From Actinidia chinensis (taxonomy: Eukaryota; Streptophyta; Magnoliopsida; Ericales; Actinidiaceae): DNA of 40,000 nucleotides. The DNA lies in contig CM018913.1 of NCBI GenBank assembly GCA_009663005.1, forward strand, positions 128,935 through 168,934, given 5' to 3'. A program made the position numbers and the translations under genes. Shown here one piece after another: positions 22,881 through 33,509 of this stretch; positions within the stretch are counted from its first letter, which is position 1, and the number at the start of each line of letters is the position of its first letter. The notes beneath the pieces are model-generated. The model did no database searches and was not told the DNA's origin. It was given only the letters and a program-made list of their open reading frames with translations.

Positions 22881-25570
22881 TGAAAGAACCAACTAAAAAA
22901 AGCCTAAAACTACAAAATTAAATTAAAAGAAAAGATAAAGAAACAACATAAACAAAAGAAAGTTGAAAAAATTTTAAAACTCAAAAATTGAAACGAAAGA
23001 AAATCAAAAGAACCAATAGATAAAGCCTAAAACTCAAAATTTGAGACAAAAAACAAGTATAAACAAACGAAAATCGAGAAAACCAACTAAAAAATTAAAA
23101 TAAAATGAAAAGAACCAACAGAAATGAAAGAAATTCGAAAAAATTCTAAAACGCAAAAATTAAAACGTAAGAAAATCAAAAGAACTAACCAAAGAAAAAA
23201 ATCGAAAGAACCAATAAACGAAACCTAAAATTCAAAATTTGAGACAAAAAATTAAAAGAACAAGCATAAACAAACGAAAATCGAAAAAACCAACTAAAAA
23301 AGCCTAAAACTAAAGAATTAAAATAAAATGAAAAGAATGAACAGAAATGAAAGAAAACCGAAAAAATTATGAAACTCAAAAATTAAAACAGAAGAAAATC
23401 AAAAGAACCAACAAAAGAAAATTGAAAGAACTAATAGATAAAACCTAAAACTCAAAATTTCATATGAAAGAAAATTAAAAGAACAAGCATAACAAACGAA
23501 AATCGAAAAAACCAACTAAAAAGGCAAAAATTAAAAAATTAAAATAAAATGAAAAAAACAAACAGAAATGAAATCCGAAAAAAATTTAAAACTCAAACAT
23601 TGAAACGAAAGAAAATCAAAAGAATCAACCAAAGAAAATAGAAAGAATCAATAAACAAAATCTAAAATTCAAGTTTGGGACGAAAGAACAAGCATAAACA
23701 AACGAAAATCGAAAAAACCAAGTAAAAAAGCCTAAAACTAAAAAATAAAAAAAAAAAAATAGAAACGAAAAAAAGCTAAAAAATTCTGAAACTCAAAAAT
23801 TAAAATAGAAGAAAATCAAAAGAACCAACCAAAGAAAAATTGAAAGAACGAATAGATAAAGCCTAAAACTAAAAATTTGAGACGAAAGAAAATTGAAAAA
23901 ACAAGCATAGACAAACGAAAATCGAAAAAATCAACTAAAAAAATTTAAAACTACAAAATAAATCAAAATGAAAAGAACCAACAGAAACGAAAGAAATCCG
24001 AAAAAATTCTAAAACTCAAAAATTCAAACGAAAAAAATCAAAAGAACCAAAGAAAAAAATCGAAAGAACCAACAAACAAAACCTAAAATTCAAAATTTGA
24101 GACGAAAGAAAATTAAAAAAATAAGCATAAATAACAAAAATCGAAAGAACCAACTAAAAAAGCTTAAAACTAAAACATTAAAATAAAATGAAAAAAAAAA
24201 AGAACGAACAAAAACGAAAGAAAGCCGAAAAAAATCTGAAATTCAAAACTTAAAACAGAAGAAAATCAAAAGAACCAACCAAAGAAAATCGAAAAAACCA
24301 ATAGATAAAGCCTAAAACTCAAAATTTCAGACGAAAAAAAAATTTAAAGAACAAGCGAAAATCGAAAGAACCAACTAAAAAATCATAAAAATTAAAAATT
24401 AAAATAAAATAAGAAGAACCAATAAAAACGAAAAGAAATCCGAAAAAATTCTAAAACTCAAAAAGTGAAACGAAAGAAAATCAAAAGAACCAACCAAAGA
24501 AAATTGAAAGAACCAATAAACAAAAGCTAAAATTCAAAATTTGAGATGAAAGAAAATTGAAAGAATAAGCATAAACAAACGAAAATCCGGAAAAACCAAC
24601 TAAAAAAGTCTAAAACTAAAAAATTAAAATAAAATGAAGAGAATAAACAAAAACAAAAGAAAGCCGAAAAAATTCTGAAACTCAAAAATTAAAACAGAAG
24701 AAAATCAAAAGAATCAACCAAAGAAAATCGAAAGAACCAATAGATAAAGCCTAAAACTCAAAATTTGAGACGAAAGAAAATTGAAAGAACAAGCGAAAAT
24801 CGAAAGAACCAACTAAAAAATCATAAAACTAAAAAATTAAAATCAAATGAGAATAATTAACAGAAACGAAAGATATCTGAACAAATTCTAAAACTCAAAA
24901 ATTGAAACGGAAGAAAATCAAAAAAATCAACCAAAGAAAATCGAAACAATCAATAAATAAAATCTAAAACTCAAAATTTGAGACAAAAGAAAATTAAAAG
25001 AACAAGCATAAACAAACGAAAATTGAAAGAACCAACTAAAAAGTCTAAAACTAAAAAATTAAAATAAAATGAAAAGAACTAACAGGAAAGAAAGAAATCT
25101 TAAAAAATCTTAAAACTCAAAAATTAAAACGAAAGAAAATCAAAAGAACCAACTAAAAAAATTAAAAGAACCAATAAATAAATCCTAAAACTCAAAATTT
25201 GAGACGAAAGAAAATTGAAAGAACAAGCATAAAACGAAAATCAAAAGAACCAACACAAACAAACAAAAATCAAAAGAACCAAACAAAAAGCCCTAAAACT
25301 CAAACTTTAAAACTACAAAAAAATTGAAAAAAAACAACAAAAACGAAAAAAAATCAAAATAACCAAAAGCTTTACAACTCAAAAAAGAAAATCAAAAAAC
25401 CAACATAAAAGCCTTAAATTTCAAAATTCAAAATGACAAAAAATCGAAAGAACCAACACAAACAAACAAAAATCAAAAGAACCAAACAAAAAGCCTAAAA
25501 CTCAAAATTTGAGACGAAAGAAAATTGAAAGAATAAGCATAAACAAACGAAAATCGGAAAAACCAACTAA
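22880..25570 (+). repeat. Array of about 12 copies of a 207-225 bp unit
   Basis: The marker AAGCATAAACAAACGAAAATC, whole or slightly altered, appears near 23055, 23262, 23484, 23691, 23902, 24124, 24349, 24567, 24791, 25004, 25224 and 25534. Intervals are 207 to 225 bases until the last. Each unit carries CAACTAAAAAAGCCTAAAACT, a TAAAATGAAAAGAAC block, TTCTAAAACTCAAAAATT and CAAAATTTGAGACGAAAG. Two units (near 24349 and 24791) share a short deletion in the marker, suggesting a higher-order duplication of about 442 bases. Confidence 0.75.
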
Positions 25571-26097
25571 AAAATCATAAAACTAAAAATTAAAAATAAA
25601 AACCTGAAGAAAAAAAAAAGAGTTGGTGAGGATGGAGGTAGTGATTGTGGCCGTGATGTTTACAAGAGGTTATGATTTAGAAGCATTGCAAGAAAGGGGA
25701 ACAAGAAGAAAAGCTTACCACGGCAAATTTGGTATTTCATCTTCTATTTTTTTTAATATCAGACGGTCTGCTAACACGGAAGGACTAAACTGTTACAACA
25801 TTTTTTAAAATAAAGTCATTGTGATTTCATAGAATAGAGTAGGTGAGTCGGTGACAATGGGTTTTCACTGTTACATAGGGATGTCATTGTAATTTACCTA
25901 ACAAATGAAGTGATCCGACAAAAAGCAACACCCTGAATTATAATCACCCCTCTATTATTTAAAATCGCACTAACACCTCTTGCTTTTAAAATTTAGTCCC
26001 TCTGTTAGTCAACCATAGTTAAACCAAACAGAAAACGATGACATAAGCAAAAAGAGGAGATGAAATGCCAAATTTACCCTTGCGACCTTAATTTACC

Positions 26098-26480
26098 CAC
26101 AATTCAAAGGGTTTGCTAATTTGCAACAATAACCAGGGTAAATTCATACATAACAAGATTCAAAGAAATAGCAAACAAGAATTCACAAATAAACACAAAC
26201 CCCAACCAAGATTTAAAGAATTTCAAACACGAATTCACAATCCAGCATATATGCTTATAGATATATGTGATCTTAATTTGCCCGTAGCCTTAATCTACCC
26301 AGTCTACCCACAATTCAAAGGGTTTGGTATTTTGCAACAATAACCAGGGTAATTCGTACATAACAAGATTCAAAGAATAGCATACAATAATTCACAAATA
26401 TACACAAAGCCCAACCAAGATTTAAATAATTACAAACACGAATTCACAATTCAGCATGTATACCTATAGATATACGTGCG
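26098..26480. repeat. Tandem duplication of about 211 bp
   Basis: CACAATTCAAAGGGTTTG followed by TTGCAACAATAACCAGGGTA and ACACGAATTCACAAT appears from 26098 and again from 26309, with about 10-15 percent differences by eye. It lies just downstream (minus strand) of the DUF3755-like exon, in what would be its first intron. Confidence 0.8.
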
Positions 26481-26513
26481 TGTATACGTATACATATGGA
26501 GCGAGAGAATTAC

Positions 26514-26714
26514 TGACTTGGTGAGCAACTCATCCAAGAGTACCTGCTTGTCCGCAGTCCACTCTACGGAGAGGCCGGGGTTGTGGTGGAGCGCGGCCTA
26601 AGTAGACTCCACGATGGCGTTGTCGTGGGGCACCAAACTGCCGTTGGTGGTGGCGCCATTACCCTTGGCCGAAGCTTCTCGATCTTTCGATGAAGGGTTC
26701 GCGCTCGCAGTCAT
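26514..26714 (-). pseudogene. First exon of a DUF3755-like plant protein, interrupted by a stop codon
   Basis: From ATG at 26714 the frame reads MTASANPSSKDREASAKG..., then a Gly/Asn/Thr stretch, then VEST, a TAG (26600-26598), and continues ALHHNPGLSVEWTADKQ, LLDELLTK, to a plausible donor CAGTAATT at 26514/26513. The block HNPGLSVEWT(A/P)(D/E)xQ is typical of a plant family of unknown function (DUF3755; related proteins are described as MYB/SANT-like). A single C-to-T change of CAG would give this TAG. The rest of the protein, which in the family continues with a basic region, was not found at lower coordinates; a 211 bp duplication and the A-rich tract lie there. The exon is GC-rich compared with its surroundings. 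Confidence 0.6.
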
Positions 26715-27319
26715 CGAACAATCAATCGATTGCCAAAACACCAGTGGTGGTGCGAGATGGTGAAAGCTATGGCTTTTTTCCTCTTTCTCGTCGGCGGTCG
26801 GCAGTGGTGCCCATGACTTCTCCCGGATAGTGGTCGGCCAGTGGCAGTAGGCAAGTCTTTTAGTGATTGGGTTTTTAGGTGGCGGCGGGTTTGGTCCTAG
26901 GGTTAGGATGGCGTGGATCTTATGTGAGAGTGAGAGAGGGGGTATTGTAAAATTATAGAAGGGTATTAGGTTATTAAACGGAGTTAAGGGAGTTATCCAA
27001 CTGCGGGTGTCAATGTCATTTTAGAGAATAGAGAGGTTGACAGTATGATTTCAGAGAATAGAAGGGGTGACATTGTGATTTGAGTATAATAGGGGGTGTT
27101 AGTGTAATTTACTCTGTGTTCTTGTTTCATTTTCGCCTATAATTTTCCTTCCGATTTTATAAATCCCTCTTTATATCCAACATCCGTACTCACAGCCCAA
27201 GAGTGAGAAAGAGCTGAATCGAGAGAGAGAGCACAAAGCACCGGAAATTAGTTGCAAATGGTGAGAGGTGCCTTCGAATCGGGCTGATGCTTTACGCCAC
27301 CATCGCTTCTCATGTATGA

Positions 27320-28490
27320 ATCACGATACTATTTTGCTGATGGTCTTTTGGGCTTCAATTATTGCAAAAAGTCTTTGTTTGTTTATTTATTTTTTTACTT
27401 TGTCTTTGTACAATGAAGATATTATGAAGAGTTGGAAGATGGTTGATTTTATGTTTTTTGTGGGCGGTTTAGGGTTTTGAAGTTGTATCGTTGACTGGTA
27501 ATTTTTTCAATAGAAATGTATTCTTCGGTACATGTATGGTACTGTGTCCCACAAATTCGAGGTGTAAAGATGTGTATGATCACAACATTATTGTGCTAAC
27601 AGTCGTTTAAGGCTTCAATATTGCGAAATAGACTCATTTCTGAAAGACAATTGGTTACTGTTTTGGCCTAAATTTACTTCCACTTGTTTTTTTGTTTTTT
27701 TTGTAATTTGAAAAGAAAAGCAAGAAGCAGAAGACTTTGTCAAATGAAGATTGATATGAATTTACAGGTGAAGAGTTGAAAGATGGTTGATTTTATCTTT
27801 CCTGGCGGGTGATTTAGGGCTTTGAAGTTTTGAAATTTTATATATCTATCTCTGTACGTGCTTATGTGATTGTAAACAACTGGTGCATTGGATGTATCAT
27901 TGACCAGTAAATTCTTCAATATGCTATGTTGATTGATAATACATGGATGGTGGTTGCTTAGTGAGATGTATTTTTACTTTTCTCTGCAACACTCCACAAA
28001 TTCGAGGTATAAATATACGTAGGGTCACAAATACTATTGTGCCGATTGCTGACAGTTGTTTAGGACTTCAACTATTATAAAAAAACTCTTCCTGAAAATT
28101 GGTTTTTCTGTTTTGACCTAAATTTACTTCCAGTTTTTTTCTGTTTTGAACGATGAGTGAATTTTACATGTCTATTATTGGTGTTTTAAGGTTTTGAAGT
28201 TGTGAAGATTTAAATTCTTAAATACTGAAGTTTTCTGTCTCTCTCTATCTCTGCACAGGCTTCCTTGTTATTACTTGTTAACATGTGTATGAATTGTTGG
28301 GGATTTCATAAATAATTGTCACATGCTATGTACTGGATTGATCGCGAGAAGTTTCATTGATTGGTAAATTCTTCAATAGTAAATAGCATGCGGTACTGGT
28401 TTGTTTAAACATTATTAGTAATACATTGAGGTGGTCGATAATTGAGATGTATTTTACCTTTTCTCTGCAGCACTCCACTTATTGTGATTG
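27320..28490 (+). repeat. Three diverged tandem repeats in the leader of the second MuDR relic
   Basis: Blocks recur in the same order three times. Block 1 (TTTAGGGTTTTGAAGTTGT) is near 27466, 27812 and 28186. Block 2 (TTGACTGGTAATTTTTTCAA) is near 27492, 27900 and 28358. Block 3 (TGTGCTAACAGTCGTTTAAG-like) is near 27335, 27592 and 28043. The third copy ends in an acceptor TTTTCTCTGCAG at 28470, next to CACTCC; the same place in copy 2 reads CTGCAACACTCC, so only the last copy has the AG. The 27140-27280 stretch before the repeats looks like a leader (GA-rich, TATA-like near 27160). This is probably a leader intron grown by duplication. Confidence 0.65.
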
Positions 28491-28499
28491 ATTTTACAT

Positions 28500-30845
28500 A
28501 TGGCACCAGTAGATAAAACAATATTCTGTTTCTGTCATTGGGGTGGTGTAAATGAGATTGGGGCAGATGGATATGTCACGTACATGGGTGGCACCACCGA
28601 GCAGTTTCTATTGAAATCAGGTATAACATATGAGGAATTAAAGAATATTGTTTTTGATAGACTGGGGATCGAACCTAGGAACAAGTTGTTGCACTTCACT
28701 GTAAATCAAACAAAAAGCAATTAATACGCTTGAAAGACCAGGATGGAGTGGATCATTTATAACAGTCAATGGATGATTTTGCCTGTCTATGTTCAAATGA
28801 TGCGCAGATCCCCGCCACACCTGTTTGTGGATGGAATGAGGTAAAAGCAACTCACTTAACCACTTGGAAAAATCATTAATTTTTTATTTTTTTTTATTTG
28901 TGTTATGGCATACATACGCGATAATGGGCGTGGGTCTTAAATGTCACAGGTGCACAATGATGAGGTGAACCAAATCAAATCCAGTATGAGAAGAAACATG
29001 TTAGCGGGGGATCATCAGGCATCAGCATCAGCCACGTGAACTACCTCATGTAATGATGCACCGCTGTTGTGTCTACCGCAGGGAGAGCATTATGGGAGAA
29101 GTGCAGCATTTGAGATGCTGAGCATTTCGACAAGCGCTTTTCAAATATTCAACGCCAAGAAGTCCCTTAAAATTCAGTTATAATCCCGCGACCTATTGAA
29201 TGTAAAATGTGCCATTGGCGGGTGCAATTGGAAAGTAATTGCCAGCATGAGGCTCACAAACTTGTTCAATAAGAAGTTTGTTGACGTCATTCCAATTCTC
29301 CGGATCACCAAACTTTAAACCCAATTTCACGTCTAAGTGGTCCGAAGTATTATTAAGAAAGAGGGTTTGGAATGTCCAACATTGCCACGAGAACCTTTGC
29401 AATGACTCTGAAGAATTTTCCATTCCTTGGACCTATCTCCAGGCATGGCGTTTGAAGGAGAAGGTTAAAGAGGAAACTGAAGACAATGGAGGACTCATTT
29501 AAGCTAATACCTGGTTTTGCCAATCGCCGAATGGAGGCTTGCCCGGAACTGTGGCTAAATGCGTCATGTGCAGAAGGACAACACATCAATAGGCTTTGTG
29601 CATATGAATGCTCAATTACGCGGCTTCATGCTGGGTGCAGGCTTTGATTTTTATTATGTTCGCCATTGAGTGGTCCATCCAAAGGCAGTTAGTAGTTGCT
29701 TCATCTTTGGATGCAGACAAATGGGAAGTATCCAACTTGCTTATGCTTGGTGCTTACTTCTGAGGAGGGGGGGAGAAGATGGGTGTGGTTTCTACAGCAC
29801 CTGAAGCTTGTGGTTACAGGACAGGGAGTAGTAATAGTTTCTGACAGAGTGACAGTTATACAACCGGGGTGTGGAAAGACATTTGGGTTGGTGGATAATC
29901 CATTATCGCGGGTTACCGTCACGTGACACGGACTTTTAACAAAATTTATTGATACTAATCACGGCTCTTTTTTTCTAAATTGAAAAGTCAAGGAAAGGAG
30001 ACTGCACGGTCAGTACCTAAATGCTATTGCATATGCGCGAACCATGGAGGCATATAATAAAGCTCTTTCTAGAATGTGTACTTCCATGAGGAGTTATATA
30101 AATGGGTGATCGCTAGTGGGCCGGAGCACTGCGTCTAATGCCTTTGTTCAAAAGGACCCCGTTGGGATTGGTTGATAGCGACCTAGGAGAGGTCATTTAA
30201 TGCTTGGTCAGAGGAGGTGACCTTATTGCAATTCCCAAAATGGATGGAGACACATTGCAAGAGCTATCAGAGATTCTCCTTATAGAAAAGCAGAATTAGG
30301 AAAATGGCGACTTCTTTTTGGTCCTAAGATGTAGAAAAAACTTTGAGAACCAAAAGGTTGGTCATGATCTTGTTGTATCTTTCACTCGGATCGAGGTTGA
30401 GCTGAAGGATCACAGGGTGCAGGGAATGAGTTGTGGTGAGTCTTAAGTTGGCAGGTGCTACCTGTTTGGAGTGGCAAATGACTGTTTCCATTGTCCACAT
30501 GCATACCGAGCATTGCATAACTAATTATGATGATTATGAGTGTGTGGGAGTTGGTACAGAAGGAGGTGCAGGAGCTTATATGCCGAGCTATTGTGTGATG
30601 TTTCAAACATTGAAATTGCCATGTTCCAGTGCTTTGGGCACTGATGGCTTGCCAAAAAAGAGATAATAGATTCCACTTCAAAAAGTGACGTCATCTTTTT
30701 CCACGTCAAAACAACTAAACGACCACCTGGGCCGCCCCCGGAAGAATCCTAAAAGAAATCCGAAACCTGCGTGTTAGACGTCCAAGGTGTACACTTTGCG
30801 ATGAAGTGGGCACAAACGTAAAAAACATCAAGACACCTTCCTGGA
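28500..30845 (+). pseudogene. MuDR/MULE transposase relic, copy 2, with PB1-like start and zinc-knuckle end
   Basis: The 78-codon opening frame (MAPVDKTIFCFCHWGG..., 28500-28724) resembles the N-terminal PB1-like domain of plant MULE transposases and continues, after a one-base shift, with DGVDHFI and AQIPATPVCGW. Next comes the MuDR DNA-binding region (VKCAIGGCNWKVIAS near 29200-29245), then AWRLKEKVKEE, EDSFKLIPGF, the catalytic-core strand LVVASSLDAD near 29690, and WVWFLQHLK...VIVSDR near 29788-29845, including a conserved Asp. It then has AYNKALSRM (about 30054), a frameshifted SWIM finger near 30460-30520, an AT-hook-like RPPGRPRKNPKR (about 30722-30757), and a CxxC zinc knuckle lacking its His and last Cys near 30790-30835. 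Frameshifts and stops abolish function. It is related to copy 1 but more complete at the C-terminus. Confidence 0.87.
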
Positions 30846-31125
30846 TCTGGGAGCCTCGTGCAGGACAGGGATTCTGCTGGTGCCACCACACGTTTGCTTG
30901 ACACGAAAGCTTTTGCTACGGAGGATGCTGATGATTTTTCCAGTTGCATATCAAGTGTTTCCATTGGTTGTGGGTTTATTTATTTGGTGTAGATCTTGGG
31001 TTTCTTTTTGGTGCACCAAGTCTGATTGAACTGGGTAAACTTAGCAAACCCTGTGGTATTATTGCGGATTATAAATCATCAGTGTATTATTACTAATGTT
31101 CTATTTTTATTGGGCCTTCTGTGCA

Positions 31126-31459
31126 TGTTCTAAAAATCGGCCCGCTAGGCCGCGCCTAGGCGCTGCCCCCCGCCGCCCGCCTGGCTTAACGCCTATCGCT
31201 TTTTAGAAACTTAGTTTTGTTTTTATGTATTTTGAGCCTAAATTGTCATTTTTATCTTTCTTTTAGTATTATTCAACAGGAAAAGTGGAATCGAGAAGAG
31301 TGGGAGGGAAGGGCGGGGGTAGAAGGGGAATTGGGGAAGTTATGGAGTGATGTTGAGTAAATATTAATTGTCTAAATAAAAAATAAAAAAAAAAAAAAAA
31401 ACCGCTAGGCGCTAGGCCCCCGGCCACTCGTTTACCATCTATCGCTTTTTAAAACACTG
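31126..31459. mobile_element. MITE-like element with GC-rich ends
   Basis: The left end TGTTCTAAAAATCGG and the right end ATCGCTTTTTAAAACACTG are imperfect inverted repeats. GC-rich words (GCTAGGC, GCCTAGGCG) lie just inside both ends. The right-end motif CTATCGCTTTTTAGAAA also occurs internally at about 31191, so the element may be a composite of two partial copies. Sequences of this type are frequent in plant genomes. No clean target-site duplication was seen. Confidence 0.45.
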
Positions 31460-32054
31460 CTTGTGTGTTGAACTCGAGCATGATTTCTCACTTCTTGTTC
31501 TATCAAGGGCATTGGTGTGTTTTTGGTGGCTAAATCTGAAATGGTGAAGTGTTATCTGACACATTATTCATGACAGGTACGTAAATCTTGATATCTTAAA
31601 CTCAGTCTATGAAATTAAGGAATGTGGTACGTATCAGGTCCGATTACTTTTAGTATTGCTCTTTGAGCTGTGAAATGTCATTCCAGATCTTCAGAAACAA
31701 TCTTGGCTTTTTCTTCTGTAACTTTGGCGGCAAGTGGCAACTATAACGCACTTCAGGAAAGCTGTTTCATGTAGGTGAATTGCATATTTCTTTATACAAC
31801 AAATGGAGTTTCCATTGGAAGGGTCGGATAGATTAACTGCTGCGAGGCCTATTGATCATGATAACAGTTTAATGCTTCCATGTCAACTACCAAGGACTTG
31901 AAATGAAAGAAATGCCCTTCACCAGATTGGGCAGTTGAACCAGAGCTATAGGGGTATGGAAAAGAAAGGTTGGTGACTTCACTGACTTGGTCTGTCTAAC
32001 ACTTTCTGACCCTACTGGTTAGAACGTTTGGTTGGTTCTATTACTGCTGTAAGG

Positions 32055-32131
32055 CTCTCTCTCTCTCTCTCTCTCTCTTTATATATATATATATATATCT
32101 TGAACAACAAAAGATATTTAGAGAGAGAGAG
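32055..32131. repeat. Compound microsatellite (CT)12-(TA)9 with a facing GA tract
   Basis: (CT)12 at 32055-32078 is followed by a TA run to about 32098. A GA tract lies at about 32118-32131. The CT and GA parts are complementary and could form a hairpin across the TA run. Confidence 0.85.
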
Positions 32132-33353
32132 AATCTAACGGACATCCGAACAAACTATGCAACTGTTATGGCCAATTCTACTAGCAGATTTTGTTCTGGG
32201 CCCTCATCGCCCAACACACGGCCTCCAGGTGTCCACAATTCACAACATGAAAGAATGTTGAGTATGAAAATACGTGTGAACTTCTCTTGCAAGAACTTTG
32301 TTCTCTCTTTTCACTACTTTTTCCCTTTCTTCTCCACTTTTTGCAGTTTGTTTCAATGAGGTTTAAGTGACCCCATTCATCATCTAACAATGCAAGTAGC
32401 AGAAAAGCTCAAAGCATCTTCCAAGGGTTTCTTCAACGAACGACTTTTTCGGCCCGGGTGAGTCATGCACTTCTTTTTCTTGCCTCCCTTTATATGTAAA
32501 TGTTCGTATATGCATATTTAGATCATGGTCTGGGTAATTGGTGAAATAAACTTTAATGCAAATGAAATAAACTTTCATGTTGATGGTGTCCTTCCTCCGT
32601 TTCTCAAATATTAATGCACCATTTCAATAAGGCAAGAGCAAGTTTAGAGGGTGTCCAAGATTTTCCAAAGAGATGCATAAATTGTGGAAAGCGGCGCGGG
32701 CTGGTACAGGTTTGGACGGATTGTCTGTTCAGTTTCAGTGGGTTTTTTGCACATCCCGACATAAGATGGAAATACAATACATGCAAAAAAAATCAGAGGT
32801 TTTCCATAGCTATTGCCAAAACCACCCAAAAAGAAAGTGAAAACAAGAAAATAAAAAGAGTTAAAACCCTGTCAACTTGGATACAACTACATAAAAAAAT
32901 TATTATGACATCATGTTGAATTGTGAGCATGTCTTTTATGGCGGATTTAAGTAAAAACAAAAATACTATATTGAAACACAAATAACATTGATTAACTTTA
33001 ATAAACTAGCTAAAAATGATACTCATAGCACCTCCTCATCCTTTTGAAGTACAACTACTTAAGCATGTGAATTAAAATTTTAAACTAAAAATAAATTTAT
33101 TTTTTCCTTTTTTTTTATTAGGAGAAGTTGATCTTAATATCTGGTTAAGAAGACTAGCAATTCTGAAACACAAGATCAGAGAGATAATTAGTTTAGACAG
33201 TTAGATTTTCCCTTGTGGGGATGAAAATAGTACTATAATTTGTTTAGGCCCCCAATGTTGGCTAGGTTTTTTAGATATTTTGAATTTTGAGATTTTTTAT
33301 TTTAGTTTTTTTTTTTTTTCACTGTCTGAACAAATTTTTATAATTTACGGTTC

Positions 33354-33509
33354 CTCTTGACGAGATAAATATGAACATGTAAAAAATCTATTCGAATTTT
33401 AAAAAAAAATATATACAAAAGAAAAAAAAATAGTTAATTTGTCAAGTAAAAATAATTTTTTTTTAAATTAAATAAAAAGAATTAAATTTTAAATTTATCT
33501 CGTCAAGAG
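33354..33509. repeat. Inverted repeat with perfect 17 bp arms
   Basis: CTCTTGACGAGATAAAT at 33354-33370 is the exact reverse complement of 33493-33509. The similarity continues outward imperfectly (TTTATAATTT against AATTTATATAATT). The spacer is AT-rich. It resembles the ends or core of a small foldback element; target-site duplication was not found. Confidence 0.65.

Larger units (their letters stand above)
20815..25620. repeat. 4.8 kb A-rich, strand-asymmetric satellite-like tract
   Basis: The plus strand is dominated by A with short G, C and T interruptions. Recurrent words are AAAACTCAAAATTTGA, AAAGAACCAAC, CGAAAGAAAAT and AAGCCTAAAACT. The first part (20815-22100) is a loose mixture of these words, the middle holds a 383 bp duplication, and the last part is a regular array. 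Minus-strand frames such as 21627-21809 and 23185-23379 translate to Phe/Leu/Ser-rich low-complexity sequence and are not genes. Edges are sharp, at about 20815 and 25620. Confidence 0.85.
25929..27115. mobile_element. Possible inverted-repeat element enclosing the DUF3755-like exon
   Basis: The left side (about 25929-26030, AACACC...CACCCCTCTATTATTT...CACTAACACCTC) resembles in inverted orientation the right side (about 26945-27115, GGGTGTCA...GGGGTGACATTGTGATTT...AATAGGGGGTGTTAGTG). The right side itself contains about four imperfect units of roughly 30 bases. A direct-orientation copy of one unit also lies outside the left side at about 25816-25845. The match is imperfect, and no target-site duplication was found, so the element's class and exact ends are open. 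Confidence 0.35.

Noticed and set aside
21627..23379. Minus-strand frames rich in Phe, Leu and Ser inside the A-rich tract
   Set aside because: Low-complexity translation of the repeats; not conserved between repeat units and without any domain.
20815..25620. CRISPR-like or phage-type array
   Set aside because: Units are contiguous with no unique spacers, and the sequence is eukaryotic.
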